A stretch of DNA of 64,000 nucleotides from Actinernus sp. WN-2022 (lineage: Eukaryota > Cnidaria > Anthozoa > Actiniaria > Actinernidae): NCBI GenBank assembly GCA_030867875.1, contig JAOWCC010001634.1, positions 51,246,021-51,310,020 of the forward strand. Reading direction: 5' to 3'. Numbering within the stretch: the stretch's first letter is position 1; each line of letters opens with the position of its first letter. The translations under genes and the position numbers were made by a program. The notes beneath the pieces are model-generated. The model ran no database searches and was not told the DNA's origin. It worked only from the letters and a program-made list of their open reading frames with translations. Shown piece by piece: positions 11,821-22,494 of the stretch.

Positions 11821-11975
11821 CTGCGTGCCCAGTCTATTGCGTGATCTATCCCGGTCACCATCACGCCATCACTAGACTGAAATGTGTTTTGTTTGCAAGC
11901 CATTGGGGGCATTACTCAGCCAATAGGAGTGTACACAATCGACCCTCTTGACTGCAAAGGTTTTGCTTGTGTACG

Positions 11976-12080
11976 TCTATAAGGCGGTGTCTACAGACAA
12001 CTAGTTACCCAACTCTGCTTCTACTTGTGCCTACCGAAACCACGCTCTGTTTAGGAAACCACAGTTTCTAGCCACAAGGT
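11976..12080 (+). promoter_or_regulatory. Possible promoter and non-coding first exon
   Basis: A TATA-like TCTATAAGG (11976-11984) is followed about 95 bp later by a strong 5' splice consensus, ACAAG|GTAAGA, at 12079. The layout suits a short first exon. No coding exon could be linked to it, so this is a weak call based on signals alone. Confidence 0.22.
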
Positions 12081-14330
12081 AAGACATGTTTTTTTATTGT
12101 TTTTAAAGATTCACACCGGCTCACTCAACTCCAGGTGGTGAGTATGCCTTCCATTGTCAGGCGCCTTCTAACCGAATGTCTGATACAGAAAACGTAACTG
12201 TTTGCTTCCTTTCAATTCAATAGAAATCTTTCGTGAATAGAATAATTGAAAGTTGCTCCCCGAAAGAGGAGGTCCTGCATTCAACTCTTTGTTTTCGCTA
12301 GCTTTTCTGTGAGGTATTGGCGATGTACAAATGTAGTTTAACGTGAATACATCGTTTACGTACTTCCTTTGTGAATCTGCAGCTCTGATAAAATTGGTTG
12401 TTTGTTGATGAGTGTTATTCACTTTCTATTTTAATTACTCATGACTCTCTCCTGTTTAACTAACCGCACAAGGCACCATCAACAGAGTTATTAAATACAC
12501 GAGTATAAAACGCATAAAGCATCGCTCCGTGTACGCACCAATACAACTCCGTTTATACAATAAGGGTTCTCGAGCGATGACTTTTTCCATGAGCCAAGTT
12601 TTAGAATGTTTGGTCGTTCATTTAACGCCACGTGTCTACTCGCCACCAAAACAACTAATGACACCAAGCGAATCCTTCAATCTGTCAGGATATATGAAAC
12701 TCGGTTCGGTAACAGTGGAGTTGTCAGTATCATGCTTATCTGCACGATATATCCACAATTAGTCAAACTTGAAGGAAGATACGATTCATTAAGAAAAAAC
12801 GCAAGTCGTAGAGCAGTCGGGAGCTGCTTTTGCAATCATTGGAAAAACCTCAATTAATTTATCATCCGTTATCAGACAGCAATATTGCCTACTATATACC
12901 GAGTAGCTGCTTTAGTTTGTTAATGAAAACTAGTATTCCTGCATACCTTAGAGGCCGTCAAATACGAACATCACAAGGCGTCTCTAGCGCTTTGAGGTCA
13001 CTGCTACGAGCCGAGGCAAAGCTAAATGTATCAAATCTTCTGCTAGAGAACAGCTCAAAACTCCAAACATCCGAAGCATGTCTGTGTGAAACATATCATT
13101 GGGACATCATTTTCGTCTTCCTCGTAGAAACAGATTACTTAGTTCTTCTGATTTAAAGAAATGCTAGATTCTAGAGAAAGCTAGCGAGACACAATCAATA
13201 AGAATTCAGTTTACTGAAGCGTCATCTAAATATAGTGATTGAGAGGCGATGTAATGTGATCACGACTCCATGCAGTCGCCATCTCAACCGCAAGTCAAAT
13301 GTACGACAACTGGGTAACACACCTCCGCAGCCAATCGCTTTATTTACAATTCAGTTGAGTATTTCGAATTGCTAAACTTGCCTTTTTGTCAGGAATCTAA
13401 GGAAACACAGCTTTCAATTTCACTTCTGTGCAGCCAGTCACTCAAGCTAAATTGTTGTTCCCTCGCGTGATGAACCCAACATTTCATTGGATGTGTAGCT
13501 GTCGACAACTAGATTAGTTCACTGCTCATTCTGTACACTGAGTTTCTAGTGATTACTCAAACACTTACCTTAAATGTTAATGTTGCTAGCTTAATTGATT
13601 GATTGACTCAAGGTCAATTATATGTTATGAGCAAATAACCATTATACAAACTATGGTCTTATCACACGTTTACCGCTTCAAGTTCATTACACGGTCGGCG
13701 TGTTATTATAAGAATATTTAGTAAGTATTCAAGGCAATAGTGATTTTTTTTACATGAACTTGAAATCAATTACAACACAATATTCAGGAATATATAACAC
13801 AACGCCTTTTTAGGTAACCGAACTTCATACCTTCTCTTCCGCATATCTTGTCACAAGACCGAGCGGTATTTGATGTGCATTATCTATAGAATACAGGCGA
13901 AAGCGGCAGTATTTGTTTTATTCAGTGTACAAAAGCAGCGCAGTTTGAATTGCTACATAGAACACATTACATTTTGTCTGGGTCTGTTTCATGATCAAGG
14001 GCTGTACAGTTTTTAATAGCATGTTCGTCGGTTGTTGATATACACGACACATTATAACCCGATGCACTTTGCCACAAAATCACAGTAAGTATTTTTTAAT
14101 GCTCTTGAAATACGACAAACATTTGAGTTATTACAATGTGCTTCAAATTCCTGAGTCTGGGTTCCCGAGTAGAACACGCTGAACACAGCTTAATCTGTTA
14201 TTACTTTATGCAGAATTTCTACAGACCATATTATTTACTCACGCACAGAATGGCATTTCTAATCGACAATTTATCGAGTGCGTGGAAGGCAGTCACTCCT
14301 CACGCGGACCCTGAGAAAGACGGTAAGAGC
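12081..14330. other. No gene recognised
   Basis: Only scattered open frames of 60-110 codons without family resemblance. No tandem array or inverted repeat of note until the minisatellite. Confidence 0.4.
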
Positions 14331-14335
14331 GCCAC

Positions 14336-15195
14336 ACCGGTGTACTGTGTACTGCCGGGTGTACTGTGTGTACTGCCGGTGTACTGTGTGTACTGCCGGT
14401 GTACTGTGTGTACTGCGGTGTACTATGTGTACTGCCGGTGTACTGTGTGTTCTGCGGTGTACTGTGTGTACTGCCGGTGTACCGGGTGTACTTCCGGTAT
14501 ACTGGCGGTGTACTGTGTACTGCCGGTGTACTGTGTGTACTGCCGGTGTACTGTGTGTTCTGCGGTGTACTGTGTGTACTGCCGGTGTACTGTGTGTTCT
14601 GCGGTGTACTGTGTGTACTGCCGGTGTACTGTGTGTACTGTGTGTACTGCCGGTGTACTGTGTGTTCTGCGGTGTACTGTGTGTACTGCCGGTGTACCGG
14701 GTGTACCGGGTGTACTTCCGGTATACTGGCGGTGTACCGGGTGTACTGCCGGTGTACTGTGTGTACTGCCGGTGTACTGTGTGTACTGCGGTGTACTGTG
14801 TGTACTGGCGGTGTACCGGGTGTACTGCCGGTGTACTGTGTGTACTGCGGCGTACTATGTGTATTGCCTGTGTACTGCGGTGTACTATGTGTACTGCCGG
14901 CGTACTGCGTACTGCCGGTGTACTGTGTGTTCTGCGGTGTACTGTGCGTACTGCCGGCGTACTGCCGGCGTACTGTGTGTACTGCCGGCGTACCGGGCGT
15001 ACTTCCGGTATGCTGGCGGTGTACCGGGCGTACTGCCGGCGTACTGTGTGTACTGCGGTGTACTATGTGTACTGCTGGTGTACTGTGTGTTCTGCGGTGT
15101 ACTGCCGGTGTACTGTGTGTACTGCCGGTGTACTGTGTGTACTGCCGGTGTACTGTGTGTACTGTCGGTGTACTGCGGTGTACTGTACAAACATA
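14336..15195. repeat. GTAC-phased minisatellite, 10/20-bp unit
   Basis: About 860 bp built from variants of GTGTACTGCCG and GTGTACTGTGT, so GTAC recurs roughly every 10 bp and the common unit is about 20 bp. CCGG(T/C)GTAC variants (CpG versus TpG) become frequent near the right end (14855-15050). Because the units contain almost no stop triplets, all three plus frames and at least one minus frame stay open for 270-350 codons; the resulting cysteine/tyrosine- or histidine/threonine-rich products are artefacts of composition. Confidence 0.95.
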
Positions 15196-15344
15196 GCTGT
15201 TTACCTTAAGGGGCACTGTCAAGCCCCAAATGATACACTTTCTCGTAGATGAAATTGCTTTCCAGGTATACTAGTTGATGAAATATGGCAAAGATTCGAG
15301 TGGATCAAAAATACCGCTTTTAAGGGAAATTTTGAGCCATTTGG

Positions 15345-15500
15345 AATCGGTTCACTGTAACCAAAATCAAGTTTCTAGTATGAGCTTTAGTAATCCACTT
15401 CAATCTTTGCCATCCTCTCTCGAAAACGTCTGAACATCATATCAGGACATCCACGTGGTATTTCTCTTCTATTCCAGGTGTTATTTGTGTAGTTTTGTAT
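15345..15500 (+). repeat. Dispersed repeat shared with 5035-5200
   Basis: Second copy of the repeat described at 5035-5200, same orientation, with the same block order. Confidence 0.65.
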
Positions 15501-15519
15501 CGCTATGATCGCCGGCTGC

Positions 15520-15700
15520 GATCGACGGAAAAAAGTACTCGGTGATCGCGATCATAGGATCGTAGCGAATTTGGTCGTACTATAGACCGGTTTCCAGCGT
15601 TGCGAGCGAGTACTTTTTTTTAGTGATCCTATGGATTGTAGCGAATTTAATAAGGTTCTACTATAGACCGGTTTCCAGATGATCGTTGCGATCGCTACGA
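15520..15700 (+). repeat. GATC-rich imperfect direct repeats
   Basis: The block TAGCGAATTT followed by CTATAGACCGGTTTCCAG occurs twice (about 15561-15597 and 15638-15678), embedded in GATCG-rich sequence. Possibly the inside of a DNA transposon. The adjacent 15733-15790 also matches, inverted, 19335-19400. Confidence 0.5.
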
Positions 15701-16004
15701 TCGTCGTCCTTTTTTCTCGTAGCGGATCACTATTGGTTGATTTCAGCTGACGTCATTGTTTACATTTTGCCTCATTAGCATAAATCAGACATCAAGCTAC
15801 AGACAATGTGTGTTGGTAATCATATATATTTTTGTTATTTTATTTTATTTATTAGCTTCGCCATATTCAAAGTCAAAAAGAACGTACAAGGAAAGAATAG
15901 AAAATAACCTAATAAAACATAGTACCAGAAAACAAACTCAAGAAAATATGGCAGGGGATCCGCAACAGCAGTGAGACAATTACTGCGGGCCCACCTGGGA
16001 CTTA

Positions 16005-16600
16005 AAAATAGTAAAAATAAGTGGAAACAGACTAATTATAGAAAAACCTTACAATCACAATAAAAATAGTAATAACAACAGGAAACAGGACGCGTAAGGC
16101 TGCGGGAACAGTTACATTTCGGGCAGTAGTTTTAAAGGTTTGAGGATTCTCACAGTCATAGCAGGTTTCCAGAGATGTAAAATGATATTGCGACATAACG
16201 GATTTAAACGAGTTAAGGCTGTCCATGGCGAGGTTCAGTAAATCGGCAACAGTGTTCCACATTGTAGAGGATCTGACAAAGAAGGATCTCTGATAAGTAG
16301 TTATTTTAAAATTAACGGATAAAGTATTTTACAACATTACCGGATGATCTTGTAATACGGATAAGAGGAAGGAGGACTTTAACTGACTAAACCATGTGTT
16401 ATTTTAAAGAAAAAAAACATCCAAATCTTCGTGCCAGTAACAAATTAGAAGAGATTGTAACCTAGCATTATAGTTAATAGAACAAGAAAACGGTAAGTTA
16501 AGTATGTATTTCGTGGCACGCCTCTGAGTTCTTTCTAACCTAGTAATTAAATCAATGGACTGCGGCGCCCAGATTTGCGTGGCGTACCCGAAGTGAGGGC
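16005..16600 (-). pseudogene. LINE 3' fragment, antisense
   Basis: The reverse complement gives the C-terminal end of a non-LTR ORF2, including a WAPQSIDLITRLERTQRRAT segment (about 16570-16510) and, at 16262-16032, the block MWNTVADLLNLAMDSLNSFK with paired cysteines. Frames are interrupted. The element is truncated at the point where the A-box array starts. Confidence 0.6.
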
Positions 16601-16609
16601 GTACTAGTG

Positions 16610-16741
16610 CACTGGTTAGCTCACTGGTTAGCTCACTGGTTAGCTCACTGGTTAGCTCACTGGTTAGCTCACTGGTTAGCTCACTGGTTAGCTCACTGGT
16701 TAGCTCACTGGTTAGCTCACTGGTTAGCTCACTGGTTAGCT
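16610..16741 (+). repeat. 12-bp tandem array (11 units) of an A-box-like motif
   Basis: Eleven exact copies of CACTGGTTAGCT run directly into a tRNA-like sequence. The string TAGCTCACTGG formed across each unit junction resembles the RNA polymerase III A box (TRGCNNARNNGG), and the final unit flows into a true A box, TAGCTCAGTTGG. The array is open in one frame as (HWLA)n, which has no coding meaning. Confidence 0.95.
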
Positions 16742-16805
16742 CAGTTGGTAGAGCACGGTCTAGAGTGCGGGAGGTCGGGGGTTCGAATCCCGGCCGCGTC
16801 CTTGG
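16730..16805 (+). other. tRNA-like sequence (SINE head or tRNA pseudogene)
   Basis: A box TAGCTCAGTTGG (16737-16748), D-arm GCTC...GAGC and a B box GGTTCGAATCC (about 16779-16789) are present with normal spacing. The 3' acceptor half CGCGTCC has no partner upstream, because the 5' acceptor side is replaced by the 12-bp array, and the anticodon arm does not fold normally. It is therefore a pseudo-tRNA or tRNA-derived SINE head rather than a working tRNA gene. Confidence 0.6.
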
Positions 16806-16845
16806 GCAGGGACGTTTATTAGCCGTTGACCTGGTCTCCTTCTAC

Positions 16846-17040
16846 TCGTCGATCGATCGAGCGAGTCCTGTGGCGAAAACCGCTGAACGTTGAGACAGCA
16901 GATTACGTGCAAACCCCGTGGGTATGCCCCCGGGGTATTTTGACGAAAACGTAAAAGCGCTCTAATGCTTCGCGTGTGGGGCATGTTTTTGCTACAAATC
17001 TCCTGCTAAGCCCCTGGGTTGCCCGTGGGTTGCCCGGGTG
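16846..17040 (+). mobile_element. Fragment of the TAA-target MITE family seen at 31007-31552
   Basis: From CGTCGATCGATCGAGCGA onward it matches 31327-31508 closely, including TGTGGCGAAAACCGCTGAAC and the GGGGCATGTTTTTGCTACAA block. The outer terminal repeat is degraded after CCCCTGGGTTGCCCG. It abuts the tRNA-like sequence. Confidence 0.75.
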
Positions 17041-17204
17041 CTCTAAACCACTGTACCATAGAGCCTACTTATACGTAGGCATGTTCAAAATAAGGTATAT
17101 ACGTACGTTCTGAGCCCGTGAACTTGTGGCAGCTAGCCGTTGTCAAGCGTTGCCAACTTTTCCCAGTCACGAATCCCAACGGGCAAATTTGTTTGAAATT
17201 AGGT

Positions 17205-17370
17205 TCGATTTAGGCTCGAGAAATGAGGATTATTACTCGGGCCAGGCCTTTGGCTGGCATGAGTCAGAAATCGCAAGTGTTTATCTTAATTTTTCCTTTT
17301 TCCCCTTTTTTGTGTGTGATTTTTAAATGTTTTATTTGTGTCGAGATTTTGCGCCGTCAACCAATCAGAT
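17205..17370 (-). repeat. Dispersed repeat, copy 3 (inverted)
   Basis: The reverse complement carries CTGATTGGTTG and GGCCTGGCCCGAGTAA like the copies at 3310 and 11680, with a longer A-rich middle. Confidence 0.5.
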
Positions 17371-17383
17371 AGCACCTTCTTTG

Positions 17384-17543
17384 GAAGTTGGCATTTATTT
17401 CTGATTGGGTTAATGAGATCCCTGTGATTTGTACTGGTTTGTGACGTCACGACTCCTCAAGTCTTGGCAACCGTGAGCTGTAACGTCACAAACCAGTACA
17501 AACCACAGGGATCCCATTAACCCAATCAGAAAAAATACCAACC
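17384..17543. mobile_element. Foldback MITE
   Basis: Left arm (CTGATTGGGTTAATGAGATC onward, through TTTGTACTGGTTTGTGACG) and right arm pair with few mismatches; the loop is roughly 17451-17479. Total about 160 bp. Confidence 0.75.
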
Positions 17544-17549
17544 AGAACG

Positions 17550-18925
17550 CGTTGGGGAAAGGCTGGGTAAGCCCCTTTTCACGCATGGCGAACTCGAAAT
17601 TTGAAATTCAAATTCACAGAGCATCGAAGAACGTAGGCGAGTACAGCAGCCTCTGAGAAATGTCGAAGGTTTAACCCTCTCAGCCCCAAACACGACATTT
17701 GTTGTGTTTTACTGGTTACTTGCTTTGAGGATTTCAGTCTGGCTAAGTTGAAGGAGCAAGGCCCTGATATTGACACACAACATAATGTATAGACAAATGA
17801 TCCTACTGAACTGCATTTAGGCATATTAAAATTGAATCATTTCATCTAAATCCTCCTTTCTTTGCAGAAGTTAACTACAGTTTACATTATTTCATTTCAG
17901 AAAAGTAGCTAAAATGGCACTTAGAAAAAATAATATTTCTCCTCAGATTCTAAAATTTCTCACAAAACTGCATATTTCACATAAAATTTTAGAGTTTCAT
18001 GTTTGCACTAACCTCACTTTCTGTCTCCCAACACCTAAACTTGCCCAGCACCAAGCCATTCTGTCCACAAGCACTTCACAGCAAACTAAATTCATCCATA
18101 ATGACCGCAAAGCATGCCGGGAAATCCTACCAAACAGTGACATGGCCCTTCCCCCATCTTCATTCTTCAAAATATAGAAGAAGTCTAAAGCCATTTCGAC
18201 CTAATACCTTCATATTGGAATCAATGGCAAGTAAATCTTGTCCAATATTCCAAAAAAGCTATCATGATAGGTGGCTCCAGACCTCCATTTATAAAGCCCA
18301 CGCTAAAGTGACAGAAGACGTCCTGGCCCATTCACGAGTGGAAAATGAGGCTCTTTCTCTATCACAATAGCAGGCACAGACTCGGTTCTTCGAGAAAGTG
18401 CTGATTCAAGCTCTCATCAGACTTAATGATGTCCTCCAGCACTCTAAAAATGGAAAAAATATGCATTAAAAAGCCTTAAATTCTGTGTTCCCCCAAACAA
18501 ACTTCCCTCCTGCTCCGTAGCAATGCGACGTCAATGTATCCAAAATGGCCGACAAAAAACTTTGAGCCCCCAGTATTATTGGTCAGATGAAAATTCCATG
18601 GTAACAATGACTACAGTTTACTTAGCGGGGGGGGGGGGGTTCTGTTTGGTCTAGAAATAGCTAAAATCACTTCCAAAGACTCAGGGGTTAAAATCAAACA
18701 AGCCATCAAAAGTAAATAGAGGGAAGATAGTTATTTATCAACAGATTACTGGCGGTATTTTAGGATGTTTACGAGCTCTGTAGCCCTTATCTGTTTGATT
18801 TGAATTTTGTGAAATAAACAATCAGCAGGGAGCACTCAAGCGAAGCATCACAGAGATGTTCACTCGACAAAGGCCTCTAACACCTTCAGTTGGCAGTCAG
18901 CCTGGCCATGGCCATTTTATACCGG
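17550..18925. other. No gene recognised; repeat fragments
   Basis: Overlapping short frames at 17914-18370 show no family. About 18380-18450 is an inverted match to a dispersed repeat at 28330-28375 (GAGGACATCATTAAGTCTGA). A G-run lies near 18629-18640. Confidence 0.4.
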
Positions 18926-18930
18926 AATTA

Positions 18931-19085
18931 GGCCATCCCTTCATGTAGGACGACACGAATTGCTACCAAATTGTATTCTATTCTATTCTATTGTGTTGCG
19001 TTCTATTGTTGTTTTGAATTGTATTGTGTTGTATTCTATTGTATTTTTGGTAAACATTCGTGTCGTCCTACATAAAGGGATTGCC
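18931..19085. mobile_element. 155-bp hAT-like MITE, copy 1, with 8-bp target duplication
   Basis: Terminal inverted repeats of about 30 bp start GGCCATCCCTTCATGTAGGA on the left and, reverse complemented, GGCAATCCCTTTATGTAGGA on the right. CGGAATTA flanks both sides (18923-18930 and 19086-19093), a perfect 8-bp duplication as in hAT-type insertion. The core is a TATT(C/G) pentanucleotide-like repeat. Confidence 0.9.
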
Positions 19086-19712
19086 CGGAATTAAACTGGA
19101 ACTATCTTTTCAGAATTTCGTCCTAAAGTATACTATTAAAACTTCCAACAATGTCGATGCATAGGTGCTCTTTGGGATGAGAGTGTTTATTTTCATGTTA
19201 GAGATCGAAAATCAGCATGTGTGAAAATGTGTGTTTACCGTTTTCCCCAAAAAGATATTCAAATGAGTTTACTCTCAAATTGTCGGTGATTACCAAGTCT
19301 TTTGATTTGTGGACTCCGTTTGTTTGTTGCTTGAAATATGATTTATGCTAATGAGACAAAAATGTAAACAATGACGTCATCTGAAATACACCTATCAATA
19401 TGGACAAGCCGCACCAGTAGTTGATACCTGATGTTCTTTAGTTCATAATGACTTAATAGTGAGCTGAAGCACCACACGTTTTTGACAGTACGGACGTCAC
19501 AAGACCAAGAGAAGACTGGAAGAAAAGTTGTTTAAATCTTACCAACCTCAGGTCTTGTTTTGGCGTTTGTGATGTTACGGACGTGATGTCATCACAACGC
19601 GCCAAAAAAAAAGGGAAATTGGACTTCCGGACGCCGTCCGTAACTCACCAATAGTAACTCACCAACACGATCTCGAAGTTAAAGTAATGATTGTCATTAC
19701 TCTTAAAACCAT

Positions 19713-20240
19713 ACCCGTAGTGGTCATGAGGTAGACCCGTAGTGGACATGAGGTAGACCCGTAGTGGACACGAGGTAGACCCGTAGTGGACACGAGGTAG
19801 ACCCGTAGTGGACATGAGGTAGACCCGTAGTGGTCATGAGGTAGACCCGTAGTGGTGGTCATGAGGTAGACCCGTAGTGGACACGAGGTAGACCCGTAGT
19901 GGACACGAGGTAGACCCGTAGTGGACATGAGGTAGACCCGTAGTGGACATGAGGTAGACCCGTAGTGGTCATGAGGTAGACCCGTAGTGGTCATGAGGTA
20001 GACCCGTAGTGGTCATGAGGTAGACCCGTAGTGGACACGAGGTAGACCCGTAGTGGACACGAGGTAGACCCGTAGTGGACATGAGGTAGACCCGTAGTGG
20101 TCATGAGGTAGACCCGTAGTGGTGGTCATGAGGTAGACCCGTAGTGGTCATGAGGTAGACCCGTAGTGGACACGAGGTAGACCCGTAGTGGACACGAGGT
20201 AGACCCGTAGTGGACATGAGGTAGACCCGTAGTGGTCATG
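19713..20240. repeat. 22-bp minisatellite, 24 units with ordered variants
   Basis: Unit GAGGTAGACCCGTAGTGG plus a variable end: GTCAT-type (T), GACAT (A), GACAC (C) or GGTGGTCAT (TT). Left to right the order is T A C C A T TT C C A A T T T C C A T TT T C C A T, so a C-C-A-T block recurs as a higher-order unit. A 111-codon minus-strand open frame over part of it is a by-product. Confidence 0.95.
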
Positions 20241-20284
20241 ACGTCTGCGCTGCATGAAAACGGTTACGAGTTAGAGCCCGAGTA

Positions 20285-20329
20285 GGATCGCTCGGATCGC
20301 TCGGATCGCTCGGATCGCTCGGATCGCTC
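20285..20329. repeat. 9-bp tandem repeat
   Basis: Five copies of GGATCGCTC next to the end of the 22-bp array. Confidence 0.9.
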
Positions 20330-20394
20330 GGCTCTCGGGGCAATTTAATTCACTAATACCCCTCATGCCATGGTATAACTTATAATTATAACGG

Positions 20395-20549
20395 GGATTT
20401 CGTAAACCGGAATCTGATCCATACAATTCAAACTGTATTTTTGCCGGACTGAAAAAACATGTTCGTTATATTGTTGACTTCGTTATAACCAGGTTCGTTA
20501 TATCGTGATTTTGTTATAACCAGGTTCGTTATAATGGGGTTTCACTGTA
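20395..20549 (-). mobile_element. Terminal fragment of a pogo/Tigger-like DNA transposon or MITE
   Basis: The reverse complement begins TACAGTGAAACCCCATTATA and contains repeated TATAACGAACCTGGTTATAAC, a terminal pattern I associate with pogo/Tigger elements, which insert at TA. Only one end is recognisable; the opposite terminus is missing. Confidence 0.5.
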
Positions 20550-20703
20550 CTGTATTGACTTTTATTTACTTTCTATTGTTTGTTAAAAAGTACTCATTAA
20601 GGTTGACCAGTATACTGATACTAATTTCGTGTAGATATTACGTCAACTAACACTACTACAAAAAGCTAAATGAAAGGTTTATCTGTGCTTTTATCTACTT
20701 CAG

Positions 20704-21123
20704 GCTACAAAGAGTATCTAGTCTGCCACCGAGCTCCACTAACGAAGGAGAAAGTCGACTTCAAATACTCTGCCAGCGAAGAGAATGATGATTCTAAGCC
20801 TGTGGAATTGTTCCTACACGGCGCTAAAGGGCGCGACCCCTTACAAGGAATACAGCGACCCATGTTAAAGGTTGAAGGCAACGAGGTGATGGGAATGGAA
20901 GTGTGCGGAGAGTGCTGCGAGTACAAAACATTGAACGGGGATGGGGTGGGGAAGACTGGAGAAGGGGGTTCTATTCAAACAAAGAAATTATAGACGCAAC
21001 TGGTTTTCTATTTCTCTTTGTCAGTTTCAGCCTTTAGCGAAAGAGCAGCAAAGACGTCATCTGTCTCCCCTTTCTAAGGGAGGTATTGATATTAGAATTT
21101 ACGGTAGCGATGATGAGATGTGA
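20704..21123 (+). CDS. Two probable 3' exons of an unidentified host gene
   Basis: An exon-like frame starts after a good acceptor (TTTTATCTACTTCAG, ending 20703) and reads YKEYLVCHRAPLTKEKVDF, an acidic SASEENDDSKP, then ELFLHGAKGRDPLQ and a cysteine pair in CGECCEYK. A second frame starts after TTTCTCTTTGTCAGTTTCAG (ending 21030), reads PLAKEQQRRHLSPLSKGG and ends IYGSDDEM with a TGA at 21121-21123. A phase-0 join is possible from a weak donor at 20946 or one at 20886, giving a short intron of 85 or 145 bp. I do not recognise the protein and found no upstream exons. It could be the C-terminus of a gene whose 5' exons lie further left, or a gene remnant. Confidence 0.4.
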
Positions 21124-21537
21124 AGATGGTTATTTTAGTACCTCTGGTTTGTACAAGAAGGCATAGCTGAACTATGGGCCCTTTGTAGGAAACAATCACG
21201 TGGATGGAAGAAAACGTCTGACTTCATTTATTTAAATGCACTTGTACGAGATCGGTAGTGTTACTAGCAAAACCTGTTTGTAAAGCTATTTTACACCTCT
21301 AATCGATTGTCGATCTTTCCAAAACTGCGTTTTTGAAGATTGTTTGCTATCCAGTAAAGCCTTCCCCATGGGACCACGAGCGCGATTCATTCGTTATTGA
21401 TGTGATATATCAGCACGTGACTGTTTCCTGCAAAAGGCCTACTCCTTTATTAAAGCTAGTCCTGATGTATAACATGTGCAGTTAAACCAACCGTAACAAC
21501 CAGTCTTGTTTGTTTGTTGTTTTCTGTTCTTAGAATA

Positions 21538-21653
21538 GGCCTTGTGCGATAAAGTCACGTGACCACCACCAAGCCTCGCTTGTGTGTTGAGAGAAAATGT
21601 TGTGTCAAAGTGAGGCTTGGTGGTGATCACGTGACGTCATCACGCATAAGGCC
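21538..21653. mobile_element. Palindromic MITE, about 116 bp
   Basis: Both ends start GGCCTT(G/A)TGCG when read inward, followed by a shared CACGTGA(C/T)CACCACCAAGCC block; the loop is near 21585-21600. Confidence 0.7.
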
Positions 21654-21772
21654 CGTTCGTTAGAACTGGTATAGACCCATCAGTTTAGCTGTGATTAATA
21701 GCAACCAAACACTAAAACACAACGATAAATATTCCACAATTTGGCATTCTTTTACCAACATATAAAACTACC

Positions 21773-21919
21773 GGCCCCGATTGTTCAAAAGATGATAACG
21801 CTATCTACTGGATAAATTCCTATCCAGCAGATAAGTATTAACCAAACTAGCTTATTTTATCAAATGGATAATGATTTATCGGGTGGATAAAGTTATCCAC
21901 CCTTTGAACAACCGGACCC
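21773..21919. mobile_element. MITE with GGCCCCGATTGTTCAAA-type ends
   Basis: Left end GGCCCCGATTGTTCAAA and right end TTTGAACAACCGGACCC are inverted repeats; the inside carries repeated GGATAA/TTATCC blocks. I recall closely similar short elements from cnidarian genomes, which supports the taxonomic guess but is not proof. Confidence 0.7.
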
Positions 21920-22494
21920 AGCCTATGATATAAACTTATGAAATTAACAAGATGAAAAGATTTCCAAGGAAAATGATCACCGGGCCAAAAACGAATGAGC
22001 GACACCGATTTTAGTTGTGTCGGATGTGCCAATAATTGTAAACCATGGCTTTGATGCTTTTCCAAACGATCACTTTGTCCTGAGTACTGTAGGGACGTCC
22101 ACCTTGCTGTTGCTCGTCACAGCTGAGTGAGATGATAGCAAAAATGAGCTTCTTTAGCTCCTCTCGGATGCGACCCAACTTGAACAATGGCAACGAAAGC
22201 AAAGGCGGCAACGAAAGCATAGGTGACGATGAGCGATTACTGGCTCTGCACGACAGGTGACGATGAGCGATTACTGGATCAAATTCAAGTTTATTCTGCA
22301 CTCTGTACTATTTACAATGACTACAGTTGCAGTTACAATTACATTAACAATACATTTCAATGAAAATAAAGAAATGTACATATTCTATATTGAGATCGTG
22401 CGCAGTGAACAAAGTAGCGTAGCTTCTGAGTTGGACACTGCCTACGATTAAAGATACTAGATTCATTTAGGCACAGCTGAATATTCATATATTC

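Noticed and set aside
11403..11912. 169-codon minus-strand ORF
   Set aside because: Runs across a dispersed repeat, has no recognisable domain and looks like chance.
14136..15252. Large open frames (276-357 codons, both strands) rich in Cys/Tyr/Val or His/Thr/Ser
   Set aside because: All lie over a 10/20-bp minisatellite that lacks stop triplets in several frames at once; composition explains them.
16730..16805. Functional tRNA gene
   Set aside because: Acceptor stem cannot pair and the anticodon arm is malformed although A and B boxes look good.
16607..16822. (HWLA)n open frame
   Set aside because: Produced by a 12-bp tandem repeat, which keeps frame automatically.
17914..18370. Overlapping frames of 87 and 123 codons after an acceptor-like TTTCAG
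   Set aside because: Two overlapping frames compete, neither resembles a known protein and part matches a dispersed repeat nearby.
19659..19994. 111-codon minus-strand ORF with GLPHDHYGS repeats
   Set aside because: Arises from the 22-bp minisatellite (66-bp period in protein space).
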